Below are positions 9,144-20,288 of a DNA stretch of 64,000 bases, piece by piece (position 1 is the first letter of the stretch; the number at the start of each line of letters is the position of its first letter). A program made the translations under genes and the position numbers. Origin of the DNA: Bradyrhizobium sp. RD5-C2 (lineage in GTDB: Bacteria > Pseudomonadota > Alphaproteobacteria > Rhizobiales > Xanthobacteraceae); NCBI RefSeq assembly GCF_019972155.1, contig NZ_BOVL01000019.1, forward strand, positions 475,877 to 539,876. Reading direction: 5' to 3'. The notes beneath the pieces were generated by a model, which was given only the letters and a program-made list of their open reading frames with translations, was not told the DNA's origin and searched no databases.

Positions 9144-9227
9144 CGTCATTGCGAGCGAAGCGAAGCAATCCGTCGTGCCGCCGGCCGGGAAGTCGATTGC
9201 TTCGTCGCTTCGCTCCTCGCAATGACG
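9144..9227. repeat. intergenic palindromic repeat (CGTCATTGCGAGCG family)
   Basis: This unit is about 84 bases. It starts CGTCATTGCGAGCGAAGCGA and ends with the inverted GCTCCTCGCAATGACG. A second copy with the same ends and a diverged middle lies at 30358-30440. It is intergenic only and carries no coding signal. Confidence 0.75.
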
Positions 9228-9244
9228 CGGGGGGAGGGCACACG

Positions 9245-9289
9245 ATGGCATACGGAATTGCGATCTGCTGTTGGCCGCGTTTCGCATGA
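9245..9289 (+). CDS. possible 14-residue leader peptide overlapping the cyclase start
   Basis: A 15-codon frame (MAYGIAICCWPRFA, then TGA) follows a strong purine run GGGGGGAGGG and its stop overlaps the next ATG as ATGA (9286-9289). The downstream cyclase gene has no good ribosome site of its own, so this short frame could couple its translation. It may be chance; there is no conservation evidence here. Confidence 0.3.
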   Translation: MAYGIAICCWPRFA

Positions 9290-10305
9290 ACGCGAAGCTT
9301 GAACGCCGGCTGCGCTATCTCGTCGCCGTCATTGCCGCGGGCGCGGTGGCGAGCATCGGAATCAATCTCGTGCAGGGCCGTCATACTCTTGGGCCGCTGG
9401 TTGCGGGATTCGCTTATGCCTTCGTAACCTGTGTGGCGATCGGAGGGGTCGAACTATTCATCCTTCAGGGCCCGATGATGGAACGGCTTAATCGCTTGTC
9501 CTTTGTCGGGCTTCTTGCCGTACGCAGCACGATCTACGCTGTCATCATCATCGTCATACAATTGCTCCAGGTCGGCGAACGGGTTGCCGGGTTTCCGCTG
9601 CAGACCTCGATCGCGGATTTCGGCGTCAGCATCGCCTATTCCGCCGCGGTCTCGGTGCTGCTGAACCTGGGCTTCAGCATCGCCAATCTGATCGGCCCGC
9701 GCGTCTTCATGAACTTCGTCTCCGGCCGCTATCACTCGCCGGTCGAGGAGAACCGCTTCGTGCTGTTCGTCGACATAGCCGGGTCGACCGGGCTTGCCGA
9801 GCGGCTCGGCGGCATCGGCATTCACCGCTTTCTCGACCGGACCTTTCGTCTGCTCACGGAATCCGTCGTGGATTATCGCGGTGAGGTGCTGAACTATGTC
9901 GGCGACGAAATCATCGTGACCTGGCAGGAACGCGTGGGAGCGATCGACTGCCGGCCGCTGCGCTGCTTCGTGGCGATGCGCGCAGCGCTGCAGAAGGCGG
10001 CGCCGCAATTCGACCGCGAATTCGGCGCGGCCCCGCAGATCCGGGGCAGCCTGCATTTTGGCCCAGTGATCGTTGGCGAGATCGGCGACATCAAGCCGGC
10101 CATCGTGTTCAACGGCGATGTCATGAACACCGCGGCACGACTGGAGGAGCTGAGCCGCAAGGTCGACGGCGGCTTTCTCGCTTCGCGGACTGCGATGGCG
10201 CGCTTCGCCGCGCCGCCGCCGTTTCCGGTGAACGATCTCGGCCGGCTTCCGATCCGCGGCCGTGTCGACGGCATCGACGTCGTCGGGATCGGAGCGGTGG
10301 CGTAA
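9286..10305 (+). CDS. membrane-bound class III adenylate/guanylate cyclase
   Basis: The protein has 339 residues from ATG 9286 (a TTG at 9271 is an alternative). Four to five hydrophobic segments in residues 10-140 precede a class III cyclase domain. F-V-D-I-A-G-S-T holds the first metal Asp (D163) and N-Y-V-G-D-E-I-I-V the second (D207). G-S-L-H-F-G-P-V and M-N-T-A-A-R-L-E-E follow. It is predicted to make cAMP from ATP at the inner membrane. A strong ribosome site is missing directly before 9286 but one serves the leader frame at 9245. It stands alone as a unit. Confidence 0.85.
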   Translation: MNAKLERRLRYLVAVIAAGAVASIGINLVQGRHTLGPLVAGFAYAFVTCVAIGGVELFILQGPMMERLNRLSFVGLLAVRSTIYAVIIIVIQLLQVGERVAGFPLQTSIADFGVSIAYSAAVSVLLNLGFSIANLIGPRVFMNFVSGRYHSPVEENRFVLFVDIAGSTGLAERLGGIGIHRFLDRTFRLLTESVVDYRGEVLNYVGDEIIVTWQERVGAIDCRPLRCFVAMRAALQKAAPQFDREFGAAPQIRGSLHFGPVIVGEIGDIKPAIVFNGDVMNTAARLEELSRKVDGGFLASRTAMARFAAPPPFPVNDLGRLPIRGRVDGIDVVGIGAVA

Positions 10306-10675
10306 CGCGTCTGGATTCGCGCGTTGCGACAGAGGAGGGCGGAACGAAGAGCAAAGCTCGGGCAAATCGTGTCGCGAGAACTCGGATGTTTGACTCACAA
10401 ACCGCGCCACACATTCGATGTCGTCCTGGCGAAAAGCCAGGACCCATTACCCCGAGCATCAGTCGTTGCGCGACGTTGGAGCCACGATCTCGTTCACAAC
10501 CAAATGCGGTGGTTATGGGTCCTGGCTTTCGCCAGGACGACGCGGGGAGGGAGGTGCGCGCGCAACTCCATCCCCGTCATACCCGCGCAACGGCTTCGCC
10601 ATTGTTGCTGCGCGAGCGCCGCAGGATGACGGGTCAACCAGCCGTACGCGGGCAACGCGACGAACGGCGCAGCGC
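10306..10675. repeat. 370-base gap with a palindromic repeat (GTCGTCCTGGC family)
   Basis: About 10421-10542 is a repeat whose left end TCGTCCTGGCGAAAAGCCAG is the inverted counterpart of its right end CTGGCTTTCGCCAGGACGA, with G-G-T-T-A-T-G-G-G-T just inside. Related units lie at 43123-43254 and 45509-45632. The remaining bases contain fragments such as CCCCGTCATACCCGCGC but no credible gene. Confidence 0.7.
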
Positions 10676-11917
10676 TCACACCTTCTGCTTCGCCGCTTCC
10701 TTCGCGAGGTCGGGCGCATTCACGGCCGGGATCGCGACGCGGCCGGTGCCGGTTTGCTGAAGCGCTGCGGCGGCCTTGTCGTTCTGCATGATCTTCGCCA
10801 TGACAGCCTGGCCGGCGCGCTCGAACACCGCGCGATTGTCGATCACGAACTGGCGCGACTTGCGCAGGCCGTCGATATAGCCGTTGATCTCGGGCACGAC
10901 ATAGCGCGCGACCATGTCCCAGCTACGCCGGGTGTTTTCGGGGTTGGCCCAGTCATGGGCGAAGCCGATGATCGAGCCGACGCCGCCGGAGACGTCGACC
11001 AGGTTCTTGATCATCTTGATCAGATCATCCGGCGTGCCGATGGTGGAGGCAGCACCTTCGACGAAGGCGGTCTTGTCGACGGCTTCATCCGGCGAGGCGA
11101 ACGCGGTCAAGCCCGGCCGCATCAAGGTGCCGACGTTATATTCGTTGTGCCAGCGCAGCAGCCCGGCACCGGCCTCGCGCCGTGCCTGCTCGCGGGTCTC
11201 GGCGATGTGCCAGGACAGCAGCACACGCCAGTTGGCGCGGCTCACCGTGGTGCCCGCCTTCGCGGCGGCGTCCTCGGCGAATTGCCACTGCTGCGGCAGC
11301 GCCATCAGGCCCTGGGTCGACATCGAGCCGAGCGAGATGATGCCGATGCCGTACTTGCCGGCGAGCGTCATGCCCGACGGCGAGATCTGCGAGGCCACCA
11401 CGAACGGCATGTCTTCCTGCAGCGGCAGGATCTGCAACGCGGCGTCGTGCATCTCGAACCAGTCGGTCTTGGCGGTGACGCGCTCGCCGTTGAACAGGCG
11501 GCGGATCACCGCGATCGCCTCGTCCTGGCGGTCGCGCTGGGTCATCGGGTCGATGCCGAGCGTATGCGCGTCGGAGGCGAGCGCGCCGGGGCCGGAGCCG
11601 AAGATGGCGCGGCCGCCGGTCATGTGGTCGAGCTGCACCATGCGCTGTGCGACGTTGAAGGGATGGTGATAGGGCAGCGAGATCACGCCGGTGCCGAGCT
11701 TGATGCGCTTGGTGCGCTCGCCGGCTGCGGCCAGGAACATTTCCGGCGAGGCGATCGTCTCCCAGCCTGAGGAATGGTGCTCGCCGCACCAGAATTCGTC
11801 GTAACCGAGCGCGTCGAGCTGCTCGACGAAATCGAGGTCGCGGCGGAATTGCAGCATCGGATGCTCGCCGATCGGGTGATGCGGGGCGAGGAAGGCTCCG
11901 AACTTGAGGCGCGCCAT
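10676..11917 (-). CDS. LLM class flavin-dependent monooxygenase
   Basis: The protein has 413 residues with a bacterial luciferase-like TIM-barrel fold. It opens F-G-A-F-L-A-P-H-H-P-I-G, has Y-D-E-F-W-C-G-E-H-H (about 40-49), L-G-T-G-V-I-S-L-P-Y-H-H-P, and G-R-A-I-F-G-S-G-P-G-A-L. The family uses reduced FMN and oxygen on small organic substrates; its closest types are limonene/alkane-style monooxygenases. No flavin reductase gene adjoins it. The start at 11917 is followed at once by the family-typical opening and preceded by GGAGAG. The substrate is unknown. Confidence 0.88.
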   Translation of the reverse strand: MARLKFGAFLAPHHPIGEHPMLQFRRDLDFVEQLDALGYDEFWCGEHHSSGWETIASPEMFLAAAGERTKRIKLGTGVISLPYHHPFNVAQRMVQLDHMTGGRAIFGSGPGALASDAHTLGIDPMTQRDRQDEAIAVIRRLFNGERVTAKTDWFEMHDAALQILPLQEDMPFVVASQISPSGMTLAGKYGIGIISLGSMSTQGLMALPQQWQFAEDAAAKAGTTVSRANWRVLLSWHIAETREQARREAGAGLLRWHNEYNVGTLMRPGLTAFASPDEAVDKTAFVEGAASTIGTPDDLIKMIKNLVDVSGGVGSIIGFAHDWANPENTRRSWDMVARYVVPEINGYIDGLRKSRQFVIDNRAVFERAGQAVMAKIMQNDKAAAALQQTGTGRVAIPAVNAPDLAKEAAKQKV

Positions 11918-12150
11918 TGGTCGTTCTCTCCGGATGATTGTTATCGGGGGCTTTCCGCCAACCTACGGGGTGGCCCGGGGCAAGGCAATGCTCCGGGGTT
12001 GCGGCGCCCGCATGGTTGTTGCGCGAATCGGCGGCGATTGCCGCCCTCCGGAATGTTTCCCAGCGCATCAACGCAAATTGGCGCCGGTTCGCGCGTCCGT
12101 GATCCCAGGCCTACCTTGCAGGTAATCGAAGCGATGACGGGAATCTGCTG

Positions 12151-13593
12151 ATGTCGGTCACGACGTCATTTCGGGCAGGACAGGGCATGCACCAGATCGT
12201 TTCGACGCGGGCGGAGACCTCCCGCCGCTGGTGGGTGCTTGCGATCGTGGTCGCCGCGCAGTTCATGTTCGGCGTCGATGCCTTCATCGTCAACGTCGCG
12301 ATCCCGACGATCGCGGCGGAGCTGCACGCGACGCCGGCGCAGATCGAGGCCGTGATCGCGATCTATCTGATCGCCTATGCCACGCTGGTGGTCACCGGCG
12401 GCCGGCTCGGCGACATCCATGGCACAAGGAACGTGTTCATCGCCGGCGTCGCGGGCTTTTCGGTGACCTCGCTGTGGTGCGGTCTCGCGCAGTCCGGACC
12501 CGAGCTGATCATCGCCCGGCTGGCACAGGGCGCGACGGCGGCGCTGATGGTGCCGCAGGTGCTGGCGACGCTGCATCTGCTGTTCTCCGATGCCGCCCGC
12601 GCACGGGCGTTCGGCATCTACGGCATCGTGCTGGGGCTCGCCGGCGTCACCGGATTTGCGCTCGGCGGCGTGCTGGTGACGCTCGATCTCGCCGGCCTCG
12701 GCTGGCGCGCGGTGTTCTTCGTCAACGTGCCGTTCGGCGTCATCATCATCGCAGCCGCGCTGAAGATCATGCCGACGGTGCCGCGCCGATCCGGCACGCG
12801 GCTCGATATCCCGGGCGCGATCGTGCTGTTTGCGGGTCTGTTGTGCCTGATCGGGCCGCTGCTGTTCGGTCACGATCTCAACTGGACGGCGTGGATCTGG
12901 CTGGTGATGGCTGCCGGTGTTGCGATCATCGCGGCCTTCGTGCGGCTCGAGCGCAGCGTCGCGCGCCGCGGCGGTATGCCGCTGATCGACTTGGCGCTGC
13001 TGTCCGATCGCGCCTTCATGCGCGGCCTGGTCGCGGTGTTTTTCTTCTTCTTTGCGAACCTGTCCTTCTACCTGATCATGACCATGTTCATGCAGAAGGG
13101 CTTGCAGATTCCGCCATTGCAGGCCGGGCTGGTGTTCGTGCCGCTGGCGCTGACCTTCGTGATCGCCTCGCGGCACAGCGGCATCCGCGCGAAGCATCGC
13201 GGCACGCTGGTGCTGATCGAGGGCTGCGCGCTGCAGGTCGTCGGACTCGGTGTGCTGGTCGTGACGGTTCAGGCGATCGCAGCGCCATCGGCACTGCTGC
13301 TCGCACTGGTGCTTGTCATCTTCGGCTACGGCCAGGGTCTGGTGATGGCGCCGCTGTCGAGCGCGGTGCTGTCGAGCGTGAAGCCTGCGAGCGCCGGCGC
13401 CGGCTCCGGTATGTATGGCACGACGACGCAGATCGGCAACGCAGCCGGCGTTGCCGCGATCGGCGCAGTGTTCTTCGCTGTCGAGAGCGCGACGTCAGCG
13501 CATCTGGCGCTCTATGCGGCATGCGCATTGTTTGGGCTGTCGATCATTATTTCAGCCGCATTTCTGTCATGGATGCGCCGCGCCACAGCGTGA
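12151..13593 (+). CDS. MFS transporter, DHA2 (EmrB/QacA) family
   Basis: The protein has 480 residues and about 14 hydrophobic segments, the usual count for DHA2 drug:proton antiporters. Motif A reads G-G-R-L-G-D-I-H-G-T-R-N near residue 85, and motif C-like G-L-A-G-V-T-G-F-A-L-G-G lies near 165. It is predicted to export toxic compounds across the inner membrane. No membrane-fusion partner (EmrA) or regulator adjoins it. The first roughly 25 residues before W-W-V-L-A-I-V-V are cytosolic; the Met at residue 13 is an alternative start. Confidence 0.88.
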   Translation: MSVTTSFRAGQGMHQIVSTRAETSRRWWVLAIVVAAQFMFGVDAFIVNVAIPTIAAELHATPAQIEAVIAIYLIAYATLVVTGGRLGDIHGTRNVFIAGVAGFSVTSLWCGLAQSGPELIIARLAQGATAALMVPQVLATLHLLFSDAARARAFGIYGIVLGLAGVTGFALGGVLVTLDLAGLGWRAVFFVNVPFGVIIIAAALKIMPTVPRRSGTRLDIPGAIVLFAGLLCLIGPLLFGHDLNWTAWIWLVMAAGVAIIAAFVRLERSVARRGGMPLIDLALLSDRAFMRGLVAVFFFFFANLSFYLIMTMFMQKGLQIPPLQAGLVFVPLALTFVIASRHSGIRAKHRGTLVLIEGCALQVVGLGVLVVTVQAIAAPSALLLALVLVIFGYGQGLVMAPLSSAVLSSVKPASAGAGSGMYGTTTQIGNAAGVAAIGAVFFAVESATSAHLALYAACALFGLSIIISAAFLSWMRRATA

Positions 13594-13745
13594 ATCCGCA
13601 GGCATCTGGCGCGCATTCTTGAAAAGTTGGTGCTCAAACAAGGTGCTAAGGCAACTGTTTCGACCAGCCCGCAGCGCGATCACGCGTTAACGCCGATTCT
13701 CACATTTCCGCAGGGAAAGGCAGCGCACGGCCTTTTCATTTTGCA

Positions 13746-14984
13746 GTGCAGCAATTATCTGATCGGGTGACACAGAAGAATGAATCACCTCAGGAGTTGC
13801 TGTTGTCCCTGGTCAACAACGTCGAATTCTTGCGTCATCTGCCCAAGATGAACGCGTTCAGCGGTCTCGGCGCGCTTGCGCCGGCCGTGCCGACGCCGCT
13901 CGTCGAGACGACCGAATTCGGCGTCAACCCCGGCGATCTGAAGATGTTCTCGTTCGTGCCCGCGCAGCTTGCGCGGTCGCCCGCGCTCGTCGTGGTGCTG
14001 CATGGCTGCGGCCAGACGGCTGCGTCGTATGATCTCGGCGCAGGCTGGTCGACATTAGCGAAGCATTACGGCTTTGCGTTGCTGATGCCCGAGCAGCAGG
14101 CGATCAACAACGGCAACACCTGCTTCAACTGGTTCAATCCGCAAGACATCGCGCGCGGGCAGGGTGAAGCCTGTTCGATCCGGCAGATGATCGCGCAGAT
14201 GGTCGGCGCGCATCAGATCGATCCGCAGCGCATCTATGTGACGGGACTGTCCGCCGGCGGCGCGATGGCCTCGGTCATGCTCGCGACCTATCCGGATGTG
14301 TTCGCGGCGGGCGCCATCATTGCCGGCCTGCCGTTCGGCGTCGCCACCGATCTGCGCGAGGCGCTCAATGCGATGATGCATGCGAGCGCACTGTCCGCGC
14401 CCGAGCTCGGCGGTCTGGTCCGCAACGCGTCCACGCATGACGGCGCCTGGCCGAGGATTTCGGTGTGGCACGGCAGCGCCGACCGCACCGTGCATCCCGG
14501 CAATGCCGATGCGATCGTCCGGCAGTGGCTCGACGTTCACGGCCTGCCGCCGGCTGCGATGTCGAAGGCGGATGTCGACGGCTATCCGCGCGAGGTCTGG
14601 TGGAATGCCGACGGCGAAACGCTGGTCGAATCGTTCAGCATCACTGACATGGCGCATGGCACGCCGCTCGGGTTGGCCGACAATGACGAGCGGTATGGCG
14701 TGGAGGGCGCGTTCCTGATCGAGGCCGGAATCTCCTCGTCGTATCACATCGCGAGCTTCTTCGGCCTGACCGACAAGGTCCGTCAGCCGCATATCGCGCC
14801 GACCGGAATCCCGCGCGAGCGCGCCGACACGATCTCGATGACGATCCCGGTGCCTGCGGCCGAGCCCGAGCCTGAGCCCGCATCCGGCCGCAAGAGTGAC
14901 CGGCCGCGCAAGCGACGGAGCAAGGGTGTCGACGTCGGCGGTGTCATCACGCGGGCGCTGACCGCCGCAGGCCTGATGAAGTAA
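13746..14984 (+). CDS. PHB depolymerase family esterase
   Basis: The frame covers 412 residues. It has an oxyanion-type V-V-V-L-H-G-C-G-Q-T, a nucleophile elbow V-T-G-L-S-A-G-G-A-M and a C-terminal D-M-A-H-G-T-P with the likely catalytic His, matching the LpqC/extracellular PHB-depolymerase esterase group (also feruloyl esterases). No signal peptide is visible. The last 60 residues are Pro/Glu then Arg/Lys-rich. The start is uncertain: the frame opens with GTG at 13746 (poor ribosome site), whereas TTG codons at 13798 or 13804 follow a CAGGAG, and the first Met is at 13848. Confidence 0.75.
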   Translation: MQQLSDRVTQKNESPQELLLSLVNNVEFLRHLPKMNAFSGLGALAPAVPTPLVETTEFGVNPGDLKMFSFVPAQLARSPALVVVLHGCGQTAASYDLGAGWSTLAKHYGFALLMPEQQAINNGNTCFNWFNPQDIARGQGEACSIRQMIAQMVGAHQIDPQRIYVTGLSAGGAMASVMLATYPDVFAAGAIIAGLPFGVATDLREALNAMMHASALSAPELGGLVRNASTHDGAWPRISVWHGSADRTVHPGNADAIVRQWLDVHGLPPAAMSKADVDGYPREVWWNADGETLVESFSITDMAHGTPLGLADNDERYGVEGAFLIEAGISSSYHIASFFGLTDKVRQPHIAPTGIPRERADTISMTIPVPAAEPEPEPASGRKSDRPRKRRSKGVDVGGVITRALTAAGLMK

Positions 14985-14999
14985 CGGCGGATGAAGTAG

Positions 15000-15099
15000 C
15001 TAGAGGTTCGGTTCTGATTGAATCAGAACCGAACCTCTAGATTCTTGTTTTGACGCGTTTTCTTCACGCGAACCGGTTTCCACTTCGCTCGAAAACGCT
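15000..15099. repeat. hairpin-headed intergenic repeat, copy 1
   Basis: Two perfect 20-base arms (15000-15019 and 15021-15040), separated by a single G, form an almost continuous palindrome centred on CTGATTGAATCAG. A conserved tail follows: ATTCTTGTTTTGACGCG, then TTCTTCACGCGAACCGG and CGCTCGAAAACGCT. The element ends exactly at the stop codon of the hydrolase on the other strand. A second copy lies at 33878-33997. Confidence 0.85.
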
Positions 15100-15768
15100 C
15101 TACATCTCGCCGGTCAGGAACGGGTTCGTCATCCGCTCCTGGCCGATGCTCGATCCGGCGCCGTGGCCGCAGATGAAGCCGACGTCGTCGCCGAGCGGCA
15201 GCAGCTTATCCTTGATTGACTTGATCAGTTCCGGATGGCTGCCGCCGGGCAGGTCGGTACGCCCGACCGAGCCGGCGAACAGCACGTCGCCGACATGAGC
15301 GAAGCGCAGCTCCTTGTTGAAGAACACCACACTGCCAGGTGAATGGCCGGGGCAGTGCAGGATGTCGAAGGTGAGGTCGCCGATCGAGACTTGATCGCCC
15401 TCGTCGAGCCAGCGGTCCGGCCCGAAATTGCGCACCCCGGTCATGCCGAAGCGCTCGCCGCTCGAGACCACGTTGTCGAGCAGATATTTGTCCGCGATAT
15501 GCGGGCCCTCAATCTTGACCTGCAGCGCATCGCGCAATTCGGCGGCGCCGCCGACATGGTCGATATGGCCGTGGGTCAGCCAGATCTTCTCGACCGTCAC
15601 GCCGGTCTGCTTGATCGCGGCCTGGATCTTCGCCACGTCGCCGCCGGGGTCGATCACCACGGCCTTCTTGGTCGGCTCGTGCCAGATGATGGTGCAGTTC
15701 TGCTCGAACAGCGTCACCGGCACGATGATCGCGCCGGCCTTCGGTTTGGTGTCGGTTGTCTCGTTCAT
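15100..15768 (-). CDS. MBL-fold metallohydrolase (glyoxalase II-like)
   Basis: The protein has 222 residues with the zinc motif T-H-G-H-I-D-H (about 65-71), then C-P-G-H-S-P-G, H-V-G-D-V-L-F-A and the late C-G-H-G-A-G-S-S-I-G-Q-E-R. The last motif is typical of the short YcbL/GloB2 group, which hydrolyses glutathione or other thioesters. It is shorter than classical GloB, which has an extra C-terminal helical domain. It is predicted to be cytosolic. Confidence 0.85.
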   Translation of the reverse strand: MNETTDTKPKAGAIIVPVTLFEQNCTIIWHEPTKKAVVIDPGGDVAKIQAAIKQTGVTVEKIWLTHGHIDHVGGAAELRDALQVKIEGPHIADKYLLDNVVSSGERFGMTGVRNFGPDRWLDEGDQVSIGDLTFDILHCPGHSPGSVVFFNKELRFAHVGDVLFAGSVGRTDLPGGSHPELIKSIKDKLLPLGDDVGFICGHGAGSSIGQERMTNPFLTGEM

Positions 15769-15943
15769 GGGCGCACCATAGGCTACCGGAAAATGCCGTC
15801 AACACGCTCGGCAAATGCTTTTGCCCCGGCGTGTGCTCCCAAAACGGACCGTGATAAGGTCACCTCCAGCAGAACACCTTCGTGAGCAGGCCGGTAAACG
15901 GTTGCTCTCGATCATGCGTTAAGTCCTCGCAGTCCGGAACTTC

Positions 15944-16756
15944 ATGACCCAGGCCCCCAATTCACCGCTCGGCGGACCCCGGACCACCGCCCGCGCCTTC
16001 TTCGTCGCGGACCGCATCAACACGTCCGGCCTCGAGCGCGGCGACGTGCTGGCCACGACGCCGCTGGCGTTTCGCGTCAATGACAATGGTGTGGCGATCC
16101 TGTTCCGCTATGGCGTCGTCGTCCTGATCGGTCTCAACGCGCTGGAGGAGGATGAATTCCTGCGCAGCCTGCAGTCGCGCATGACCGGCCTGTTCACACG
16201 GCGCGAGGAGGAAATCGCGATCATCGAGGTCGCGACTGACAGGGAAGACCAGATTCCGCCGGGCGGTCCGATCTATCTGCAAAGCCTGTCGCCGGAGCGG
16301 CTGATCCTGGTCGGCGAGGCGCTGGCGAAAAGCGTGGTGCTGGCGCGGCATGAGCGCGAGGTCCGGGCGGTCTTCGACACCACCGAGCCGCTGGCGCGCG
16401 AGCTCGCCAAGGGTGGCCAGGTCCGAGGCGGCCGGGTCGCGATCCTCAAGCACATCGGCAACGCGCTGTTGGTGCGGCATCGCGTGGCCGGCCCGGTCGA
16501 AGTGTCGGAGAAGCCCGACATCCTCTGGGACAAGCCGCATCTCGAGCGGCTCTATGCCCGGCTCGAGGACGAGTACGAATTGAAGGAGCGTGCGGAATCG
16601 CTGAACCGCAAGCTCGCCGTCGTGGCCGAGACCGCGCAGGTGCTGACCGATATCATCGACACCAGCCGCTCGCTGCGGCTGGAGCTGATCATCGTCTTCC
16701 TGATCCTGTTCGAGGTGCTGATCACGATCTATCAGCTCGCAATCGCCCGCCACTGA
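15944..16756 (+). CDS. RMD1/YagE family protein (DUF155)
   Basis: The protein has 270 residues. The core contains V-A-I-L-F-R-Y-G-V-V-V-L-I-G-L, a P-D-I-L-W-D-K-P-H-L-E-R-L-Y motif and a helical R-A-E-S-L-N-R-K-L stretch, followed by a final membrane anchor (about 243-267). This is the DUF155 layout known from yeast Rmd1/Sif2-type mitochondrial proteins and bacterial YagE. The bacterial role is undefined. It lies 106 bases before the GH13 gene on the same strand. Confidence 0.82.
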   Translation: MTQAPNSPLGGPRTTARAFFVADRINTSGLERGDVLATTPLAFRVNDNGVAILFRYGVVVLIGLNALEEDEFLRSLQSRMTGLFTRREEEIAIIEVATDREDQIPPGGPIYLQSLSPERLILVGEALAKSVVLARHEREVRAVFDTTEPLARELAKGGQVRGGRVAILKHIGNALLVRHRVAGPVEVSEKPDILWDKPHLERLYARLEDEYELKERAESLNRKLAVVAETAQVLTDIIDTSRSLRLELIIVFLILFEVLITIYQLAIARH

Positions 16757-16862
16757 CGCATTGCAGCCATTTTTCCGTCCCGAATTATGCGTCATCCCTG
16801 AACCGACAGACCGCCCCGGGGCGCGGGGCGGCCTGGACCGGGCTGCGAGCTTGGGGGACGGG

Positions 16863-18466
<1,604 letters not shown>

Positions 18467-18470
<4 letters not shown>

Positions 18471-20158
18471 CGGGGCTTGCGGGGCTCGTTGGTATCGATA
18501 TCGCTGCGCTTGAGCAGGTAGTCGAGCCCGCCGACCCTGTACCAGCGATAGCCATAGGCCTCGATCAGAAGCTTGTGACGGCCGCCATCGTCGGCGCGGC
18601 TGTGATCCTCGGTCAGAAGGTTGACGAGGTGATTGCCGGCGTCGTCGGGCAGCCCAACGTCGAACGATATCTCGAGCGGCTTTTCCGCGAAATTGTGTAC
18701 GAACAGCACCGAGTTGTTGCGCCAGTCGTAGCGCATGATCAGGACGGCAGGATTTCGGGTTGCAATGATCTTGAAATCCCCCCAGCCGACCTCGGGGACT
18801 TCCTTGCGCATACGAATGATGCGCTCGGTCCAGTTCAACATCGAATTGGGGTCGCGCCGCTGCTTGGCGGCGTTGACGTGTTCATAGCCGTAGGGTCCCT
18901 TGTCGATCACGGGTACGCATGGCCGATCGCTCTCGGTAAAGCCGCTGTGCGGTTCGGTCGACCATTGCATCGGCGTGCGCGCGCAAGTGCGCTCGGGCAG
19001 GTCGAGATCATCGCCCATGCCGAGCTCATCGCCGTAGCGGATCACGGGCGTGCCGGGCAGCGTGCACATCAAGCTATAGGCGAGCTCCAGGCGCCGTCGG
19101 TCGCCGCCGAGCATCGGCGCGAGGCGCCGACGGATGCCGCGATTGTAGAGCTGCATGCTCTTGTCGGGACCGAATGCCTTGAACACCGCCTCACGCTGCG
19201 CCTTGGTGAGGCGGCCGAGGTCGAGTTCATCGTGATTGCGCAGGAACAGGCCCCATTGCGCGGTCGCAGGCCGTGGCTTGGTCGCCGTCAAGGCTTTCGC
19301 CAATGGCTTCGAATCGGCTGACGCCAGCGCGTAGAACAGATGCTGATTGACGTGGAAATTGAACATCATCTGCATGCGGTCGCCGTCGCGCCCGAAATAC
19401 TCCATGTCCGTCTCGGGCAAGACATTGGCTTCGGCGAGGATGATCGCGTTGCCCTGGCGCCATTGCAGGAATTCGCGGAACGATCGCAGCATGTCGTATT
19501 GCTCGACCGGCTTGCGCACGGAGGCGCCCTTGGTTGCGATCACGAAGGGCACGGCGTCCATGCGGAAGCCCGAGACGCCGAGCTGAATCCAGAACCCCAT
19601 GATCTTGAGGATCTCGGCCTGTACGTGCGGGTTCGATGTGTTGAGGTCCGGCTGGAAATCGTAGAAGCGATGGAAATACCAGGCGCCTGCCTGCTTGTCG
19701 CGCGTCCAGGTCGATTTCTGGACCCCGGGAAACACCATGCCCGTGTTGGCATTGGCAGGCTTCTTGTCCGACCAGACGTACCAGTCGCGGTAAGGCGAGT
19801 CCTTCGAGCTGCGTGCGGATTTGAACCAGGCGTGCTGGTCCGAGGTGTGATTGACGACGAGATCGATGATCACGCGGATGCCGCGTTGCCGGCAGCCATG
19901 GGTAAATTCCACGAAATCGCCCAGCGTGCCGTAGCGCGGATCGACGCCGTAGTAGTCTGCAATGTCGTAGCCGTCGTCCTTGCAAGGCGAAGGCTGAAGC
20001 GGCATCAGCCAGATCGCAGTGATGCCGAGCCCGTGCAGATAATCCAGACGCCGCAGTAGGCCTCTGAAATCGCCGATGCCGTCGCCGTTGGCATCCATGT
20101 AGGTGCCGACGGACAGGCAGTAGATCACGCCATTCTTGTACCAGAGGTCGTCGATCAC
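18467..20158 (-). CDS. GH13 trehalose synthase-like / alpha-amylase family protein
   Basis: The protein has 563 residues. The opening W-Y-K-N-G-V-I-Y-C-L-S-V-G-T-Y-M-D-A-N-G-D-G-I-G-D-F resembles TreS-type enzymes. The triad is D201 (G-F-R-M-D-A-V-P-F), E243 (I-L-A-E-A-N-V) and D310 (R-N-H-D-E-L-D-L). TreS interconverts maltose and trehalose; the C-terminal maltokinase domain fused in some bacteria is absent. The opposite GH13 gene meets it tail to tail, so the two probably serve the same glucan/trehalose pool. TreS-like hydrolases of unknown specificity are the alternative. Confidence 0.82.
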
Positions 20159-20288
20159 CAGGCAGCCCTCATCGGTCCGCCCATGGTGGCGGCCATGGGA
20201 TAAGCGGCGAGGCGGCGGCGGGTTCCTGCCCGGAGCGCCGTCCCACTTTTCCGGATCATGCTCTCGCGGAATCGGCTACTCTGGAGAG

